Made by a program: the position numbers and the translations under genes | Shown: piece after piece, positions 35,801 to 47,960 of the stretch | How the letters are laid out: every line of letters starts with the position of its first letter | How positions within the stretch are numbered: position 1 is the first letter of the stretch | Assembly: GCA_030544215.1 (NCBI GenBank) | Contig: JARZZO010000004.1 | Coordinates: 12,016,501-12,080,500, forward strand | DNA length: 64,000 nucleotides | Origin: Zantedeschia hybrid cultivar | Taxonomy: Eukaryota > Streptophyta > Magnoliopsida > Alismatales > Araceae | Direction: 5' to 3' | Notes under the pieces: model-generated | What the model saw: only the letters and a program-made list of their open reading frames with translations | The model's database searches: none | Told to the model about the DNA's origin: nothing

Positions 35801-35990
35801 TCACCGGTCCTCATCTTACGTCTTCTTGTCAGTACTTGCATTGAATTGCAGATGTGAGAGACACATCCAGTATCTAATACTCATGATGTACAATATCTTA
35901 TTGACAAGTTTACATCTATCATATACATCCAGTATCTAATACTCATGATGTACAATCTCTGATTGACAAGTTTACATCTATCATATAGAT
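32848..35990 (-). pseudogene. Copia pol remnant: protease, integrase, reverse transcriptase, RNase H
   Basis: On the minus strand the protease region has the LDTG catalytic motif near 35870, but a 62-bp out-of-frame tandem duplication lies across it. The integrase (35568-35065) starts with the H-x-H part of its zinc finger, but the two cysteines expected in the TCxxC position read TSESY. The integrase C-terminal part is at 34975-34403. The reverse transcriptase has QIDVKTAFLNG (about 34060) with a stop just before it, YGLKQASRSW and YVDDILLIGND (about 33810). RNase H (33603-32848) keeps DSTTKAEY and ends in WL. At least four stops or frameshifts separate these parts, so no functional polyprotein can be made. 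Confidence 0.9.
35866..35989 (-). repeat. 62-bp tandem duplication across the Copia protease motif
   Basis: Two adjacent copies, 35866-35927 and 35928-35989, both contain CTCATGATGTACAAT and GACAAGTTTACATCTATCAT. The period of 62 is not a multiple of three, so the duplication shifts the reading frame. It duplicates the LDTG catalytic segment. Confidence 0.9.
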
Positions 35991-36009
35991 ACCTGAAGCA
36001 TCCTACTGC

Positions 36010-36825
36010 TTCACAGTTCCTTGAGCCTTGTCCTTGAAGTATTCTTTGCAATTCCTCTTCCAGTGGCCCTTTTGATGATAATAGAAGCAATCACCTTTCT
36101 TAGCACTCTTGCCTTTGTCCTTCTTGACAACTTTTGGCTTCTTCTGATTTTTGCTTTTGCCTTTCCTAAAGGCTTACTGCTAGTCTTTTCTTGCCGTTCT
36201 TACTAACCATAAGAACATGAGGTTTATCCTTCACAAGATTCCCCTCTGTAGTCTTTAGTATGTTCAGTAATTCAGCCAAAGTGGTCTGGATTTTGTTCAT
36301 GTTAAAGTTAACAATGAACTGTGCATATGATTGTGGAAGTGAAGATAACACAAGGTCGGTATGCATCTCCTTGGGGGGTGGAACCCCAAGAGCATCCAGC
36401 CTCTCCACCCATTCTATCATCTTCAGCACATGAGTCTGTATTAAAGATCCCTCTGCCATTTGAGTCTTGAACAGATTCTTAGATATCTCATATCTCTTGA
36501 TCCTGCTCTGCTCACCAAACAGCTCCTTCAAATGGAGCATGATGGATTTAGCATCCATCTCCTCATGCTGCCTCTGTAACTCATTGCTCATAGAAGCCAG
36601 CATGTAGCATTGGGCCATGGTGGAATCTTCCTTCCATTTTTCATATGTCTGCATGTCCTCTTTTGGGGCATCTAATGCTGGTTCAGTAGGAGGTTCATCA
36701 TCCAGGACATAAACAATTTGCTCAGACCTGAGGACAATCTTCAGGTTCCTGAGCCAGTCTGAGTAATTCGGGTCTGTCAAACGATTGGCATCAAGTATGC
36801 CACGCAATGGATTATGGTGCGACAT
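36010..36825 (-). pseudogene. Copia gag remnant with altered zinc knuckle
   Basis: The likely start is the ATG at 36825 (MSHHNPLRG); an in-frame ATG at 36855 also exists. The capsid part is open to 36166 and has the usual NYSDWLRNL and LFGEQSR motifs. A one-base frameshift near 36170-36190 separates it from the basic region and the zinc knuckle at about 36030-36095. The knuckle reads CFYYHQKGHWKRNC, so the second Cys of the CxxCxxxxHxxxxC pattern is Tyr (TAT in place of TGT/TGC). RNA packaging by this protein would be expected to fail. Confidence 0.85.
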
Positions 36826-39144
36826 TTTAGCCAACATGAGATAATCATATTTCAATTAGCAGATATTCAGTTAATTAATTTAAAAACAAGACATGGACTT
36901 TGTTTATCTAGTTTTACTCCCACTAATTTTCGTCGGACTGTATAACTTTCAAATATACAGAACGAGAGACGCCGACAGTCTCCTAGCGGGGATCAGAATC
37001 TCCAAGCATCATAGTATGATCTTGGGTAAACACGTAGTATCATACCGCTATCTCAGAACAATCATCTCATGATAATTACAACTCCTTGCAATATCTGATC
37101 ATATTTCGGCTCCCAAGTTATTAATGGTCCCGGATAAACATAGTAGACCATTATCCCCGTTCTAAGCGTTACCATCAATACGTGATAGAGTAGAGTAAAA
37201 ATATAATTCCTGGTAAATACGTGGATAACTATATCGTTCATCTATTCTTATCCAAAGGCATCTAATGCCATGAATAATAGTCCTCTCAACAGACGATGGC
37301 AAATCTCGGGTAAACACATAGAATATGCCACTATTGAATTAAGTTCTATTAATCATATTGATGGAGAGCCACGCGGTGCATTCTCAATGACTCGCGCTAC
37401 GGCTTAGATTTTGTGACGAAAGTTTTATTTATTTACTTTGGTCTCATCCTAGGTGATAGTATTAAATATATCGAATATATTACATATACTAATAACCTAG
37501 GTTAATTGATTCGTAATTAAAATAAAACACACGCATCACATACATGTCATAAGTGTGGTCATGGATAGCAGCACTGTGGTTTGACTTGAGCCAGACAGTC
37601 AAACTCACACACACAATATAACAATTTATATTATGAGTCTGCAAACTCATAGGGTAAATGAACTCCTTTATATCCTTCTTGGTTGCAGTTGCGGATCATC
37701 CTTGCTCCACGCTTTATCGCCTCGGTCAAATTACAAGATAATTTTAAAAAAGCCTTATGACGAGTACATGAAGGAGGGAGGTAGATTTACAAAGAAACAT
37801 GATAGAGGGAGAGGTACGCATGCCTCTATTTATTAACAATTAATAATTTAAACATCTACACATTCCATCAATCACCATCCACAAGCTAAATTTTAAGTGC
37901 TCATCTATGATCACCAAGTAGTTTTAATTAAACAAACCACACATGTAGTGCACATCACATGGCTACATAAAATTTTCAAAAATAAATAATAATTTTGGTT
38001 TCATAAACTAGGGACCAAACAAAATTTGGAGAATTAGAATTTTCGAAAAACATTATCAGTTGTCTCATGCTCATTAAATCAAATTTAAACAAGCAATTGT
38101 AACACATCATATGCGTGTAAAGTCTAAAAATAATGGTTAAAGAATATTCCATGCTTTATATTAACAAGTCAAATATATGGGGTAATAACAATTAAATCTA
38201 ATGATTAATCTAACAACTTAGATTAATAACTAGAATTAACAACATTTGTTAATAAATCATGAAAATTCATATTCCTATTATTAGGACCCAAAAATTAATA
38301 ATTTCAAATTTTTATTATCAAAATCATATTTTAACAATAAAAACAAATTTATTTTAATTTTCAATGGGCCCCAATAATATAAGAAAATAAAGGGGAAGGG
38401 GGGCGGGGGGTTTAAAGGGCTCAGCCCAGCTGAGCCCCTGGCTTGGGCCAGGGCCGAGCCAGGGCTTAGACCTAGGCCCGCGGCCTGGTCCGAGCCCTGT
38501 TGGGTCCTGGCTCGAGCCGCCTGGCTCGGGCCCTGCCAGGGCTGGACCCTGTCGGCGGCTAGGGAAACCCTAACTGCCCGACCGGGGCTGCCCGAGGGTT
38601 TCCTGCGTAGCAAGGAACCCGACGGCGGCAACCCCCTTTGGGGTTCCCTTCCGGCGTCGGCACCGGCACCGGCTGGGCACCGGCGCCCGTCTGCCGGCAA
38701 CGGCGACGTCGCCAGTGCCGTCTGACGACCGGAGTAGGCCCGAGAAGGGTTCTGGTGGCCTTAATTTTTTTTTTCTTTTATTTATATCCTCTTTCATGGC
38801 GGTTTCAAAAACGCAGGAGGAAGAAGAAGGAAGGCCATGGCCGGCCGTTCCCTACTCTCCACGCCGCCGGCATCTCGTCCAACGCCAGTGGGCATAGTTT
38901 ACAATGATCATAGCCCCAAAGATCCATCTTGTGGATCCGAATCCCTCAAGGACACATCGTCCTTCGTTCAACGAAGAACACGACGAAAAACCCCAAATAA
39001 AAAATATTTTGTACAGATTAAAATCGCGATCTCATCGCGGTGAACATCTCATGAATATTAATCTTGTAAGAAAATAAATTCAAGCATGGAATAAATTCAA
39101 AAACCACAATTTTCGAGATCGAAACAGCAAAGAACACAGTGGAA
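36826..39144 (-). other. Long untranslated leader of the Copia element (2.3 kb), partly GC-rich
   Basis: The region between the primer site and gag is unusually long. Most is AT-rich, but about 38400-38900 is strongly GC-rich (minus-strand words such as GCCGACGGCGGC-like strings and CTGGCTCGGGCC repeats). It includes an A/T tract at 38761-38790. No frame in it resembles gag. It may be captured host DNA or lineage-specific leader. Confidence 0.6.
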
Positions 39145-39160
39145 CCTGGCTCTGATACCA
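39145..39160 (-). other. Primer binding site of the Copia element
   Basis: TGGTATCAGAGCCAGG on the minus strand, one base inside the 5' LTR. It is complementary to the initiator tRNA-Met 3' end. Confidence 0.92.
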
Positions 39161-39161
39161 C

Positions 39162-40722
39162 TGTTAGGTTCGCTGTGTCGAGATCCGACCGAAAAACGCA
39201 ACAGAAATAATTATTCGCATCAGATCCGTCCTGTTTCTATCAACAAAATAAACCGGAAAATCTAATTTACCTTGCACAGATTCGAATCCATGTCGTTCTC
39301 CGGTTCCGTCGGAGCGATGCCGCTCATTCTCCGTTCTCCGGTATCCACGCGGTTCTCCTCGCGATAGATCGTCCTCGCCTCCTCGTTCGATGCGGCGTTC
39401 GTGGATCCCATCTGGCTATGCGTAATCCGCCGCGACATGCGGATTCGGAAACTTCCATCGGACAGAAGGCGGAGCAGTCGGGAGCCGAAGCGAAGCCTCC
39501 AGAGGGCCGACCTCGGGATATGGGCCTAGGAGAGAGGAGAGAGAGAGGGCGGCGGCTAGGGTTAGGGTTGTTGGCCCCCGACCTAGCAGCCGTTCTTTTA
39601 TAATAAGTATGTTTGCGATTTTTCATAAAAACTCGTACTTATCCGAAATCCCGTCTAAATATCCATCGACTTAAAAATCTTTTGTGTGTGACCCTCTAGG
39701 CCCAAATACCAATCCAGTTAATGGCCCATTAAGTCCAGTAACTCTTTAAGGACCCACTGAATTTATTAATATCCTTATATTAATTAATTAATGGAATTTA
39801 ATGTCCTATAGTAGATTCGGACAGGCTTCCGGTCACGTTGGATGCCAAACAACATCGCATGATCCTAGATGGCTTTGGGGTTATCGCAACCCTCTATTGG
39901 AATCTTTCCATCATCGGTTAGCGTGCGGATATAATCCTTCATCCGTGCAATGTTCCCGAATCTACCTAGGGTATGGTTTACTGTTAAACTCTTGCCGGTC
40001 GATTTACTTGAATCAGATGCTACTAATCTATATCGGATAACTCTTTATCTGATACAGTGTCCGCCCTGGCCAGGGACTTAAGTGCATCATTCTCGGAACA
40101 TTCTCTCTCATAATACCGAGAGCAGATGATCCCATATTGAACACACAATTACCTTCGATGGCATTTCTCTGAACCCAATCATTTGACTTATTGATAACCC
40201 ATGGTTAGGGATTCGTTAGTCAAAGTCAAAGCTCAGAGACTTACCAACAAGGTATCTTTGGTGTCTCAGGTCCAAGGATCATCTACGCAACCGAGACAAA
40301 AGAATCGAGCTGGTTAACAGTGAGGTATATACCATCCAGCGGTTCTAGGTCGGATCAATTCCGTAAACTCATTCCCTAATGAGCACCTATAGGTCCAGCA
40401 TAGTGTCTCCACACAAGTGACTTATAGGATCAGTCACCCTCATTATATGAGCTGAAGAAATCTGTACTAGTCTATCCGGATGTTTGATGTTCATCTCAAA
40501 CATCCTCCGACTAGGAATGATTAATAACATGTGTTTATAAGTCTTCGGTCCCGTAATTTTGATCTCATCATAATCCGAAGATTGTTGCACATATTCATGG
40601 ATTTCATCGTGATACGATAATTATAGATCGAACTAATTACACACAATGAATTAATGCCATTATATTAATAAACTGAGTGATACATAGTATTAGATTGACT
40701 TACAGACCACCGAATACTAACA
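39162..40722 (-). repeat. 5' LTR of the Copia element (1561 bp)
   Basis: A direct repeat of 31261-32833. On the minus strand it starts TGTTAGTATTCGGTGG and ends GCGAACCTAACA. It is followed by the target duplication CATAT at 40723-40727. Confidence 0.92.
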
Positions 40723-40727
40723 CATAT

Positions 40728-42566
40728 CACATATTAAACTGAACATATCGAAATGAACAATAGCAAATTTATCATGGTATGATAGCTTTATCAAATTAGA
40801 ATTTATATTGTCAAAATAGCTAATCAGAATGAACATAGATTCTTAATCAAATAGGCTGAGATCAAAATCACTGGGCATAGATGTCAAAAAAACAAACTGA
40901 ACAGATCATAAGCTGAATCAAATGGATCTAAGCAGTTGATTATATTTCATAATTATGTGTCAAATAAATCAAATCCAAACATATCACATGGACATGCATC
41001 CAACCACAATATAAGGAGCCGAACAAACAAATACAAGAGCATATAGGCAAGTATGCTAAGATCTTGTCACATGTATAATCAGGAAGCCTATGGTCCCACC
41101 TCGGATAATTGCAAACAAAACACAATCATCGGAATTTTCCCGTTGCCCACATGCAGAACTCATCTACGGACGCATATGGAATGAGTTCCAATCTCTTTAA
41201 GATGGTAATGTCCAAACATATATCAAACAAATATGGAATAAACATATTTTCATAGATTTCATAACGATTATAGATCTAGAAATTAATTTGACAAAGTGAT
41301 ACTTACATGTAAGAGTTAAAATATACAATTTTATATACAAAATAATTACTTAAAGAGTCAACATAGTCATATAAATAGATAATCAGAGTAAAGCTGCTCA
41401 AAATAGCTTTCTGTACAGAAACGATCATCAAAGAAATTTTCTTAAAACTTTCGGAATAACAAACACATTTTTGGCCAACAAAACTAATTTTCAGAGCTAA
41501 ATAATTAACAAATAGGCCGAAAAATATCAAACAAATTCATAAAATTATCAAACTTGGATAACATGTCAAATAGGTCATATTTAAAGTGTGTACAAAGTTT
41601 AATTAATTGATGAATTGATTTGATATGATTTTGGATTTTCACTTCGATTTAAAAATCCGATTTAAATAGAATTTCAGCATATCAAAACATATGGCAAAAT
41701 AAATATCTAACGGAGTCAGAAAATTCTCAAACTATATAGAGAAGTGAGGGATAATATAACAATTTTTTTTACAAAATTTGGCATGCTTTGAATATGAATC
41801 AAGTGAGATATAAGATTTATAAGTTGGGAATTCAAAAATGTTAGGACATATTATATAGTCTGAGAAGAATATTATAGAATAAATATCAAAAGAACTCAGA
41901 CAATTATAAAATTTATTCGACATAAACATAACATGAAAAATAGACTTTTGTCAAAAACTTACCTCAATTGGACATCGGACAGAGAGAACAAATATCTGTA
42001 ACTCACGTGATCATAATTGGAAACAAAACAGATTGAACGAACATATTACATAGGTTGAAATAATAATCATAAAATAAATAGTAAATAAGATCACAAAAAT
42101 ATGAAATTTGATGATAATGAATTAGACATATTGATCAAACCTCTTATCAATTGATCAACTTTTGAAATTATATTAAAAATAAAATATTTTTTAATACGAA
42201 ATAGATCATACTTAGAGTTATCCACATACCTCTTGATGAAAGATCGACTCTTGGTTCGCATATGGCTTCTTTGCTATCTATCCATGATTTTTTCTTCCTC
42301 TAACTCTTTTTCACATTTTCTAAACTCTTTTTTACGTTATCTAAGTCCCCAATAACATAAAACTTGATTAGAATTAAATTCCCAAAAGAAATAACGATGA
42401 ACAACTCTATTCTCTCAAGAATACTACATAAACTTATCTTTGGAAGAGAGCTGTATGCAATAGAACTTTGAGTACGACCCCAAGACTATTTATACTTATT
42501 TACCCTCATAACACAACTACTAATACTCTATTTCTTTGCTAGAGTCGACCTCCTATTCTCCATGAC
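40728..42566 (-). mobile_element. Old LTR-derived segment 'A', proximal part
   Basis: It continues 30604-31260 across the Copia insertion. The minus strand matches the plus strand at 52648-53030 (GGAACTCATTCC, GATGATTGTGTTTTG, ATCCGAGGTGGGA, TGGATTTGATTT) and, more loosely, 49790-50440. A TATA-like GTATAAATAG lies at 42495-42486 on the minus strand, suggesting an LTR promoter. The upstream boundary was not found; it is next to the MITE at 42570. Confidence 0.55.
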
Positions 42567-42569
42567 TTA

Positions 42570-43060
42570 GAGCGTGTTTGACAAAACTTCTATTTGAAAG
42601 TTACTTTTGACTTCTACTTCTTACATAAAATGAGTTGAGGGAGAGAGGTTAAAACTAATTTTGGTTTATTACAAAAGTCAACTCTTTCATAACAACCTGA
42701 CTTTTTCTCTAATCTTGGAAGCTCCCCCCTTGTAGCTTTTGTTTGGAAACTAAAATATAAATAAAATATCACATAAATGGCTTCTAAGATCCAATGCACT
42801 TTTGCATTTTCATTTAGTTATTTTTTATAGAAGTCATTAGATCTTGGAAGCCATTTAGGGGATATTTTATTTGTGTTTTGGCTTACAATCAAAAGTTACA
42901 AGGGGGGAGCTTCCAAGATTGGAGAAAAAGTGAGATTGTTATGAAAGGTTTACTTTTGTAACAAATCAAAATTAGTTATAGTCTCTCTCTCTCAACTCAT
43001 TCTATGTAAAGAATGGAAGCCAAAAGTAACTTCCAAGTAGAAGTTTTGCCAAACACGTCC
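42570..43060. mobile_element. PIF/Harbinger-like foldback MITE copy 4 (491 bp)
   Basis: The left end GAGCGTGTTTGACAAAACTT and the inverse of the right end GGACGTGTTTGGCAAAACTT start two long arms that match almost throughout (about 230 bp each). TTA flanks both sides (42567-42569 and 43061-43063). The transcript could fold into a long hairpin. There is no coding capacity. Confidence 0.8.
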
Positions 43061-44387
43061 TTAATCTTCAAGTCAAAGTTAATTCCTAGTATAAATCAGA
43101 CTCTGTTCACGCCACCTGCAGTTTTCTTTTACGAAAATCTTTACTTTCTACCTCTTACACGTCCGAATTAGAAAATACTGTTTTCTACAACATTTTGAAA
43201 CTTTTTATTATCTTTCTAATACTGCCAATATCACTATTGTTAGATATTTATACAAAAAGTTATGTCTATTTTACCGACCTGCTGTCCTGAGTAGGGGTGT
43301 TCACGGTTTGATTTGGTTTGAGGAAGATATTTATGAAACCAGACCAAACCGAATTAAATCCCAAACCAAACCAAACCGTACAGATCTTAAACCGAACCAA
43401 ACCAAACCGAAATAATTCGGTTTGGTTCGGTTTGTAGTTCGGTTTGGGCTTCAAAGTGGACCTCTAGTGGGCCTCTATCTACAAAGTGGGTTTTCAATTA
43501 CATGATGACTTGGTGAATGAAAAATCTTTAAATTCAAACTATAAAATAGACTTTTAAGTTACAGAATGGATCATCATATATTTTTACTAGGCCTCTAATG
43601 AAAAATTTATACAAATAGAAATATAAATTCTATTATTTAACACATAAAGATAGAAAATGCGATTTCAACATTGCAAAAACTGCCCACAAATGTAAAATAA
43701 AGAACAGTTGCAGAAATAAAAAAACTAATTACAAATCTATAAAAGACTTCATCAATGTCAATAGGCCATCCTTTAAGAAGAGGATAAATTCCATCTATTA
43801 ACTTAATCATCACCAAAATAAATCAAATAGTCATAAATCCATCCATAACTTTAAATAAATTCAGCACATTGTTTGTCCACCATGTGACATAATTATGATC
43901 CACGATCTAAGTGATCAAAATAAACTAAATAGTTATAAACCAAATTCAAAGTTTAAGTGATACATGACCAAAATAAACTAAATACTCATAAACCATCCAT
44001 CACTAAAAAATAAATAAAAGATATTCAGCATATCATCTATATGTAGGATGTCATCCATCTTGAGACCATCTCCCAATTTGTTTCAAAACCTAGTCACAAA
44101 AAATAAACATCTTAAAGTCAATAACATTATTAACTATACAAGAGAGAAAAAAATCAAGAACATCTCAAAGTCAACATTATTACTAACTATGCAAAGGAGG
44201 AAAAATCATATTATAAGAAATAAAAGATCCGAAATTATACATCCATAATGGAAGCTCACTTAGTTGTCAAACAACATCAATCACATTAGGTGCCAATGTG
44301 ATACTTGCAAGATCTGAAAATAAGAAAAAATAATAAAAATTAACATATAAGGAAAAAAGATACCATATTTGATAAGAAGTGAATATA

Positions 44388-46522
44388 CTAAAAAAGACAC
44401 CTCTTATCGTTGTCCATTTCCTCAATGTCAACTAAACTCTCCTCAACACTTGGTGGTTCCGATGATGCTCGTAGCCAATCTTGAGTGCATATAAGAGCTT
44501 CTACTATCTTAGGTGACAAAGAGCTTCTAAATGGATCAAGAACACGTCCTCCGGTGCTAATGCCGATTCCGATGCCACCGTAGAAACAGGAATGGCTAAC
44601 ACATCACGTGCTATTTGTGAGAGAATAGGAAATCTTGAACTACTAATCTTCCACCAACCCAAGATATCAAATGACTCTACATTATTTTCCATATCTTCAT
44701 CCACATACTTGTCCAATTCAGATTTTGCATCCACACCATCTTTTTCAGCTTTATGTTGTTTGAAACGAGATTTTAAAATTGATCTCATCTTTTGTGCCAG
44801 TTGTTCTCCATCTTGGACACTTGAATTTGAAGCTAAACTTTCAATTTGAGTCCTTTCGTAAGACCTTGATTGGCCACTTGAAAGTGAAGTGATATTCTTG
44901 TACTTATCGAACAAGGAATAAAGTGTTGTGTTCACTTTCTTCCTTATTATTAATGCTTTGTCACTGTCATACATTTGAGAAATCCCAAAGTCCACATATT
45001 CTAATTTGTATCGTGGATCAAGCACCACGGCAATAAATATCATAACATTGAGTTTATCTGGACTTCCCCAATATTTGTCACATTTTTGCTTCATTTTCAA
45101 AGCCATGTTATTAAACTCAAAATTATCACTCTCGCACCATTCTTTCAAAAGACAATCAACATTGCTGATTTCATGAAAATAAGTATTGGAAGTGACATAT
45201 GATGTTCCTGAAACTCTCAGAGTAAGGTCATAAAAACTTTGCAACAATTTTGTTAAGTCTCTAATTTTATCCCAATCCTCATCTCTAGGCTTTCCTAAGC
45301 CATCTCCTTTAGAAAGATCACTGTTAAAAAAAGGATCATGCTCTTCATATCTTTCAAAGGCTCTTTGAAATTTTTGAGCAGTATCCAACATAAGATAAGT
45401 AGAGTTCCACCTGGTAGAAACATCAAGACACAACAAACTCTTACTTTGAATTTTTTCCTCTTCAACACAAGATTTGAACTTTTGCAATCGAGATGGAGAT
45501 TGCCTCACATATCTGACAGCATTGCGAACTCGAACAACAGAATCATTTGCCAATTTTAAACCATCATTCACAGCCAAATTCATAATATGTGCAACACATC
45601 TCATATGAAGAAACTCACCTTTCAACACACTTCCTTCCCAATTATTGATTCTTCTCTTCAAATATCCAATAGCTGTATCATTAGAAGATGCATTATCAAC
45701 TGTAATAGTCATCACTTTCTCAATATTCCAACTATTCAAACATTTTTCGATTGCCTTTCCAATAGCCTCACCTTTATGACTAGAAATTGGAGAAAAGTTT
45801 AATATCCATTTATTCAATTTCCAGTCATTGTCAATGAAGTGAGCTGTTAGACACATATAGTTAATTCTTTGTAAAGAAGTCCATGTGTCTGTAGTGAGAC
45901 AAATCCTTCTACAATTACTTGCTAAAAGATTTTTCATTTTCAACCTCTCTTCTACAAAAAATGCATAACAATCTCTTGCAACTGTGATTCTTGAGGGAAC
46001 TTGAAATCTTGGCTGAGCAACACTACAGAAATATCTGAAGCCTTGAGATTCAACATGTCTAAATGGAAGCTCATCAACAATAATCATATATGCCAATGCC
46101 TTTCTAACAAGTTCTTGATCAAATTTCTAATGTGTTATAATACCCATCTTCCCACCCTCTCCTCTTTCATTAGTCATAGAAGGTTGGAGAATAATTTGTG
46201 ACTGTCCATCACTACAAACATTGACTTTGCTAAATGGGTATTTTTTGCATCTAAATGTCAAGTGTTGTCTAAGTGTACTAGTGCCACAATTTTTTGTATC
46301 ACAGTTATAAATATATCCACAGTAATTGCACTTACACTTTTCGTGTCCATTTTCCCCCCTTTCAATTGTAGTAAAATGGTCCCACACATCAGCTTTCTTC
46401 TTCACAGCTTTCTGCTTTAAGATCGGTCCGGAAGAAGCTGAAGTACCAACTACATTTGCTTGAGTTATATTGTTAGGATCGGTACTTGTAACTTCAATTG
46501 GAGTATCACCAGTTTGTGACAT
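44388..46522 (-). pseudogene. hAT transposase (RICESLEEPER-like), one stop and one frameshift
   Basis: From the ATG at 46522 the protein opens with a BED zinc finger (C65-x2-C68 ... H87-x4-C92, followed by a basic KKYPF). An in-frame TAG at 46129-46127 interrupts it. The same frame then continues for 530 codons with the hAT catalytic core (TTDTWTSLQRINYMCLTAHF, CVAHIMNLAVNDGL, CLDVSTRWNSTYLML) and a DUF4413-like middle. The C-terminal dimerisation region has WWKISSSRFPILSQIARDVL and IPVSTVASESA, but one base is missing near 44560. The proper continuation lies in the next frame and ends at a stop at 44388-44390. With the two lesions the gene is non-functional, though otherwise well preserved. 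Confidence 0.9.
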
Positions 46523-47535
46523 CTAAACAAACAAAAAAAATAAAGTAGCTTGCTTAAATTTTGAAAGCAAAAAATTATAATAGTCTAGTATCAAATAATT
46601 GAAAACAGAGTCTACTATCAAAGAATTGAAAATAAACTCACATTAAAAGATTGATTTGTCGAAGCCGTTGTTAACACAGAATCCGATGTAAGAAGAATTT
46701 GTAAATCAATTGAAATGCAACCTGTAATTGAAATAGATAAGATTCAACAAATTTTAGTCATTTGATTTGATATAGACTAACATAAAACACATTAAAAAAC
46801 AGATGGCACTAAACATATGTTTAATCTGAAACAAAAAAAAGGCCATTATATAAAGGTGGGATATCCACTCGCATTTTCTTGGATCACCATGTAATTATAT
46901 AAAGGTGGGATATCCACTATCTAAGGGAAAAATAGAGGTTATATGTGTCTTAAAGCCCACAAATAAGAATTTGCAGGGAGTAAGATTTTTTATTTTGACA
47001 TCTGACAACAAAGTTTTAGACAACATATTCTGGAAACCATTATTGAGCCTTGAGGATACATGAGGTTTAAATCATGCAATCCAGGAAAATGAATTGTTGC
47101 ATACTTGAATTCCATCACCTCAGAAATAACAGATATGGTAGTTTAGAAGTAGAACTTTTTAAGCAAGTCATCTGGCCAACAATCAGATTCCATTCTGTCC
47201 CTAGTGTTGGTATGTTGGCCAAGTTGAGATGAACTGATGTTCTTTTTTGAGGAAAAAATGTGATCCATTGAACTGGCTCCAATCCCAGCTAATCCTCCCA
47301 ACTGATGCCAAACCTGATCCAAAGTAGCTAATTTGGATTAGGATCAGTTGATTTGGCAACCATGTTCCACGTTGATCAGAAGTGGGAGGAGCTCAGCTGA
47401 GGAATGTCCCAAGAGAGAGGAAATAGCAGGCGCTCTCTCTCCTTTCCCTGTCCATATACTCAGGCAACACCATTTGTTTTCACACAATGAAGGGTTAGAC
47501 ATCAGACCTTGAGGTAAGAGATGATTTGTGAAGAC
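46523..47535 (-). other. Upstream non-coding part of the hAT element
   Basis: AT-rich; no exon recognised. A word (ATATAAAGGTGGGATATCCACT) occurs twice near 46849 and 46899, a local duplication. Confidence 0.5.
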
Positions 47536-47539
47536 AGCA

Positions 47540-47960
47540 GCAGCGTGATGTTGCTTGAAGCTTCTGTGGCGGCTATGTGGGGGGGGCTTCGTTCTGCTGC
47601 GGCGGCTACGCGGGGGGGCTTCGATCTGCTACGGCGGGCCGGCGGCTTCACTGAAGAGGGCAGCGTGACCAGCGTGATAGGCGTCTACGCCGTCTAGGAG
47701 GAAATGAGGGGAGGCGGGTAGCGGGGAGGCTTCATTCTGCTGCAGGCTGCAGCGCAGGGGGGCTTCATTCTGTTGCGGCTCGCCGGCTGCTACGCGAGGG
47801 GGCTTCGTTCTGCTGTGGCGGCTACACGGCAGCGTGATAGGCGTCTACGCCGTCTAGGAGGAAATGAGGGGAGACGGGCAACCGGGGGGGGGGGGGGGGT
47901 CGGTCGGTTCTGCTGTAGGCTGCGGCGGGCCGGCGGCTGTGTCGTCTTTGGTTGAGGATG
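47540..47960 (-). repeat. GC-rich tandem repeats inside the hAT element
   Basis: GGCTTCGTTCTGCTGCGGCGGCTACGC-like words recur about six times. A block containing AGCGTGATAGGCGTCTACGC and CGTCTAGGAGGAAATGAGGG is present twice, at 47671 and 47831 (period 160). A run of G at 47885-47899 lies within it. It sits near the promoter side of the transposase gene. Origin is unknown. Confidence 0.75.

Larger units (their letters stand above)
31261..40722 (-). mobile_element. Copia LTR retrotransposon, 9.46 kb, complete ends, defective genes
   Basis: LTRs at 39162-40722 (5') and 31261-32833 (3') start TGTTAGTATT and end CCTAACA on the minus strand. The target duplication CATAT lies at 31256-31260 and 40723-40727. 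The primer site at 39145-39160 is TGGTATCAGAGCCAGG (initiator tRNA-Met) and the polypurine tract at 32834-32846 is CCAAGTGGGAGAT. Order gag, protease, integrase, reverse transcriptase, RNase H is the Copia order. All coding parts carry stops or frameshifts. In sampled stretches the LTRs differ at about one base in ten, so the insertion is old. It interrupts LTR-derived segment A. Confidence 0.92.

Noticed and set aside
38281..38907. GC-rich frames on both strands inside the Copia leader
   Set aside because: Open frames on both strands are expected from the base composition; none shows a conserved motif.
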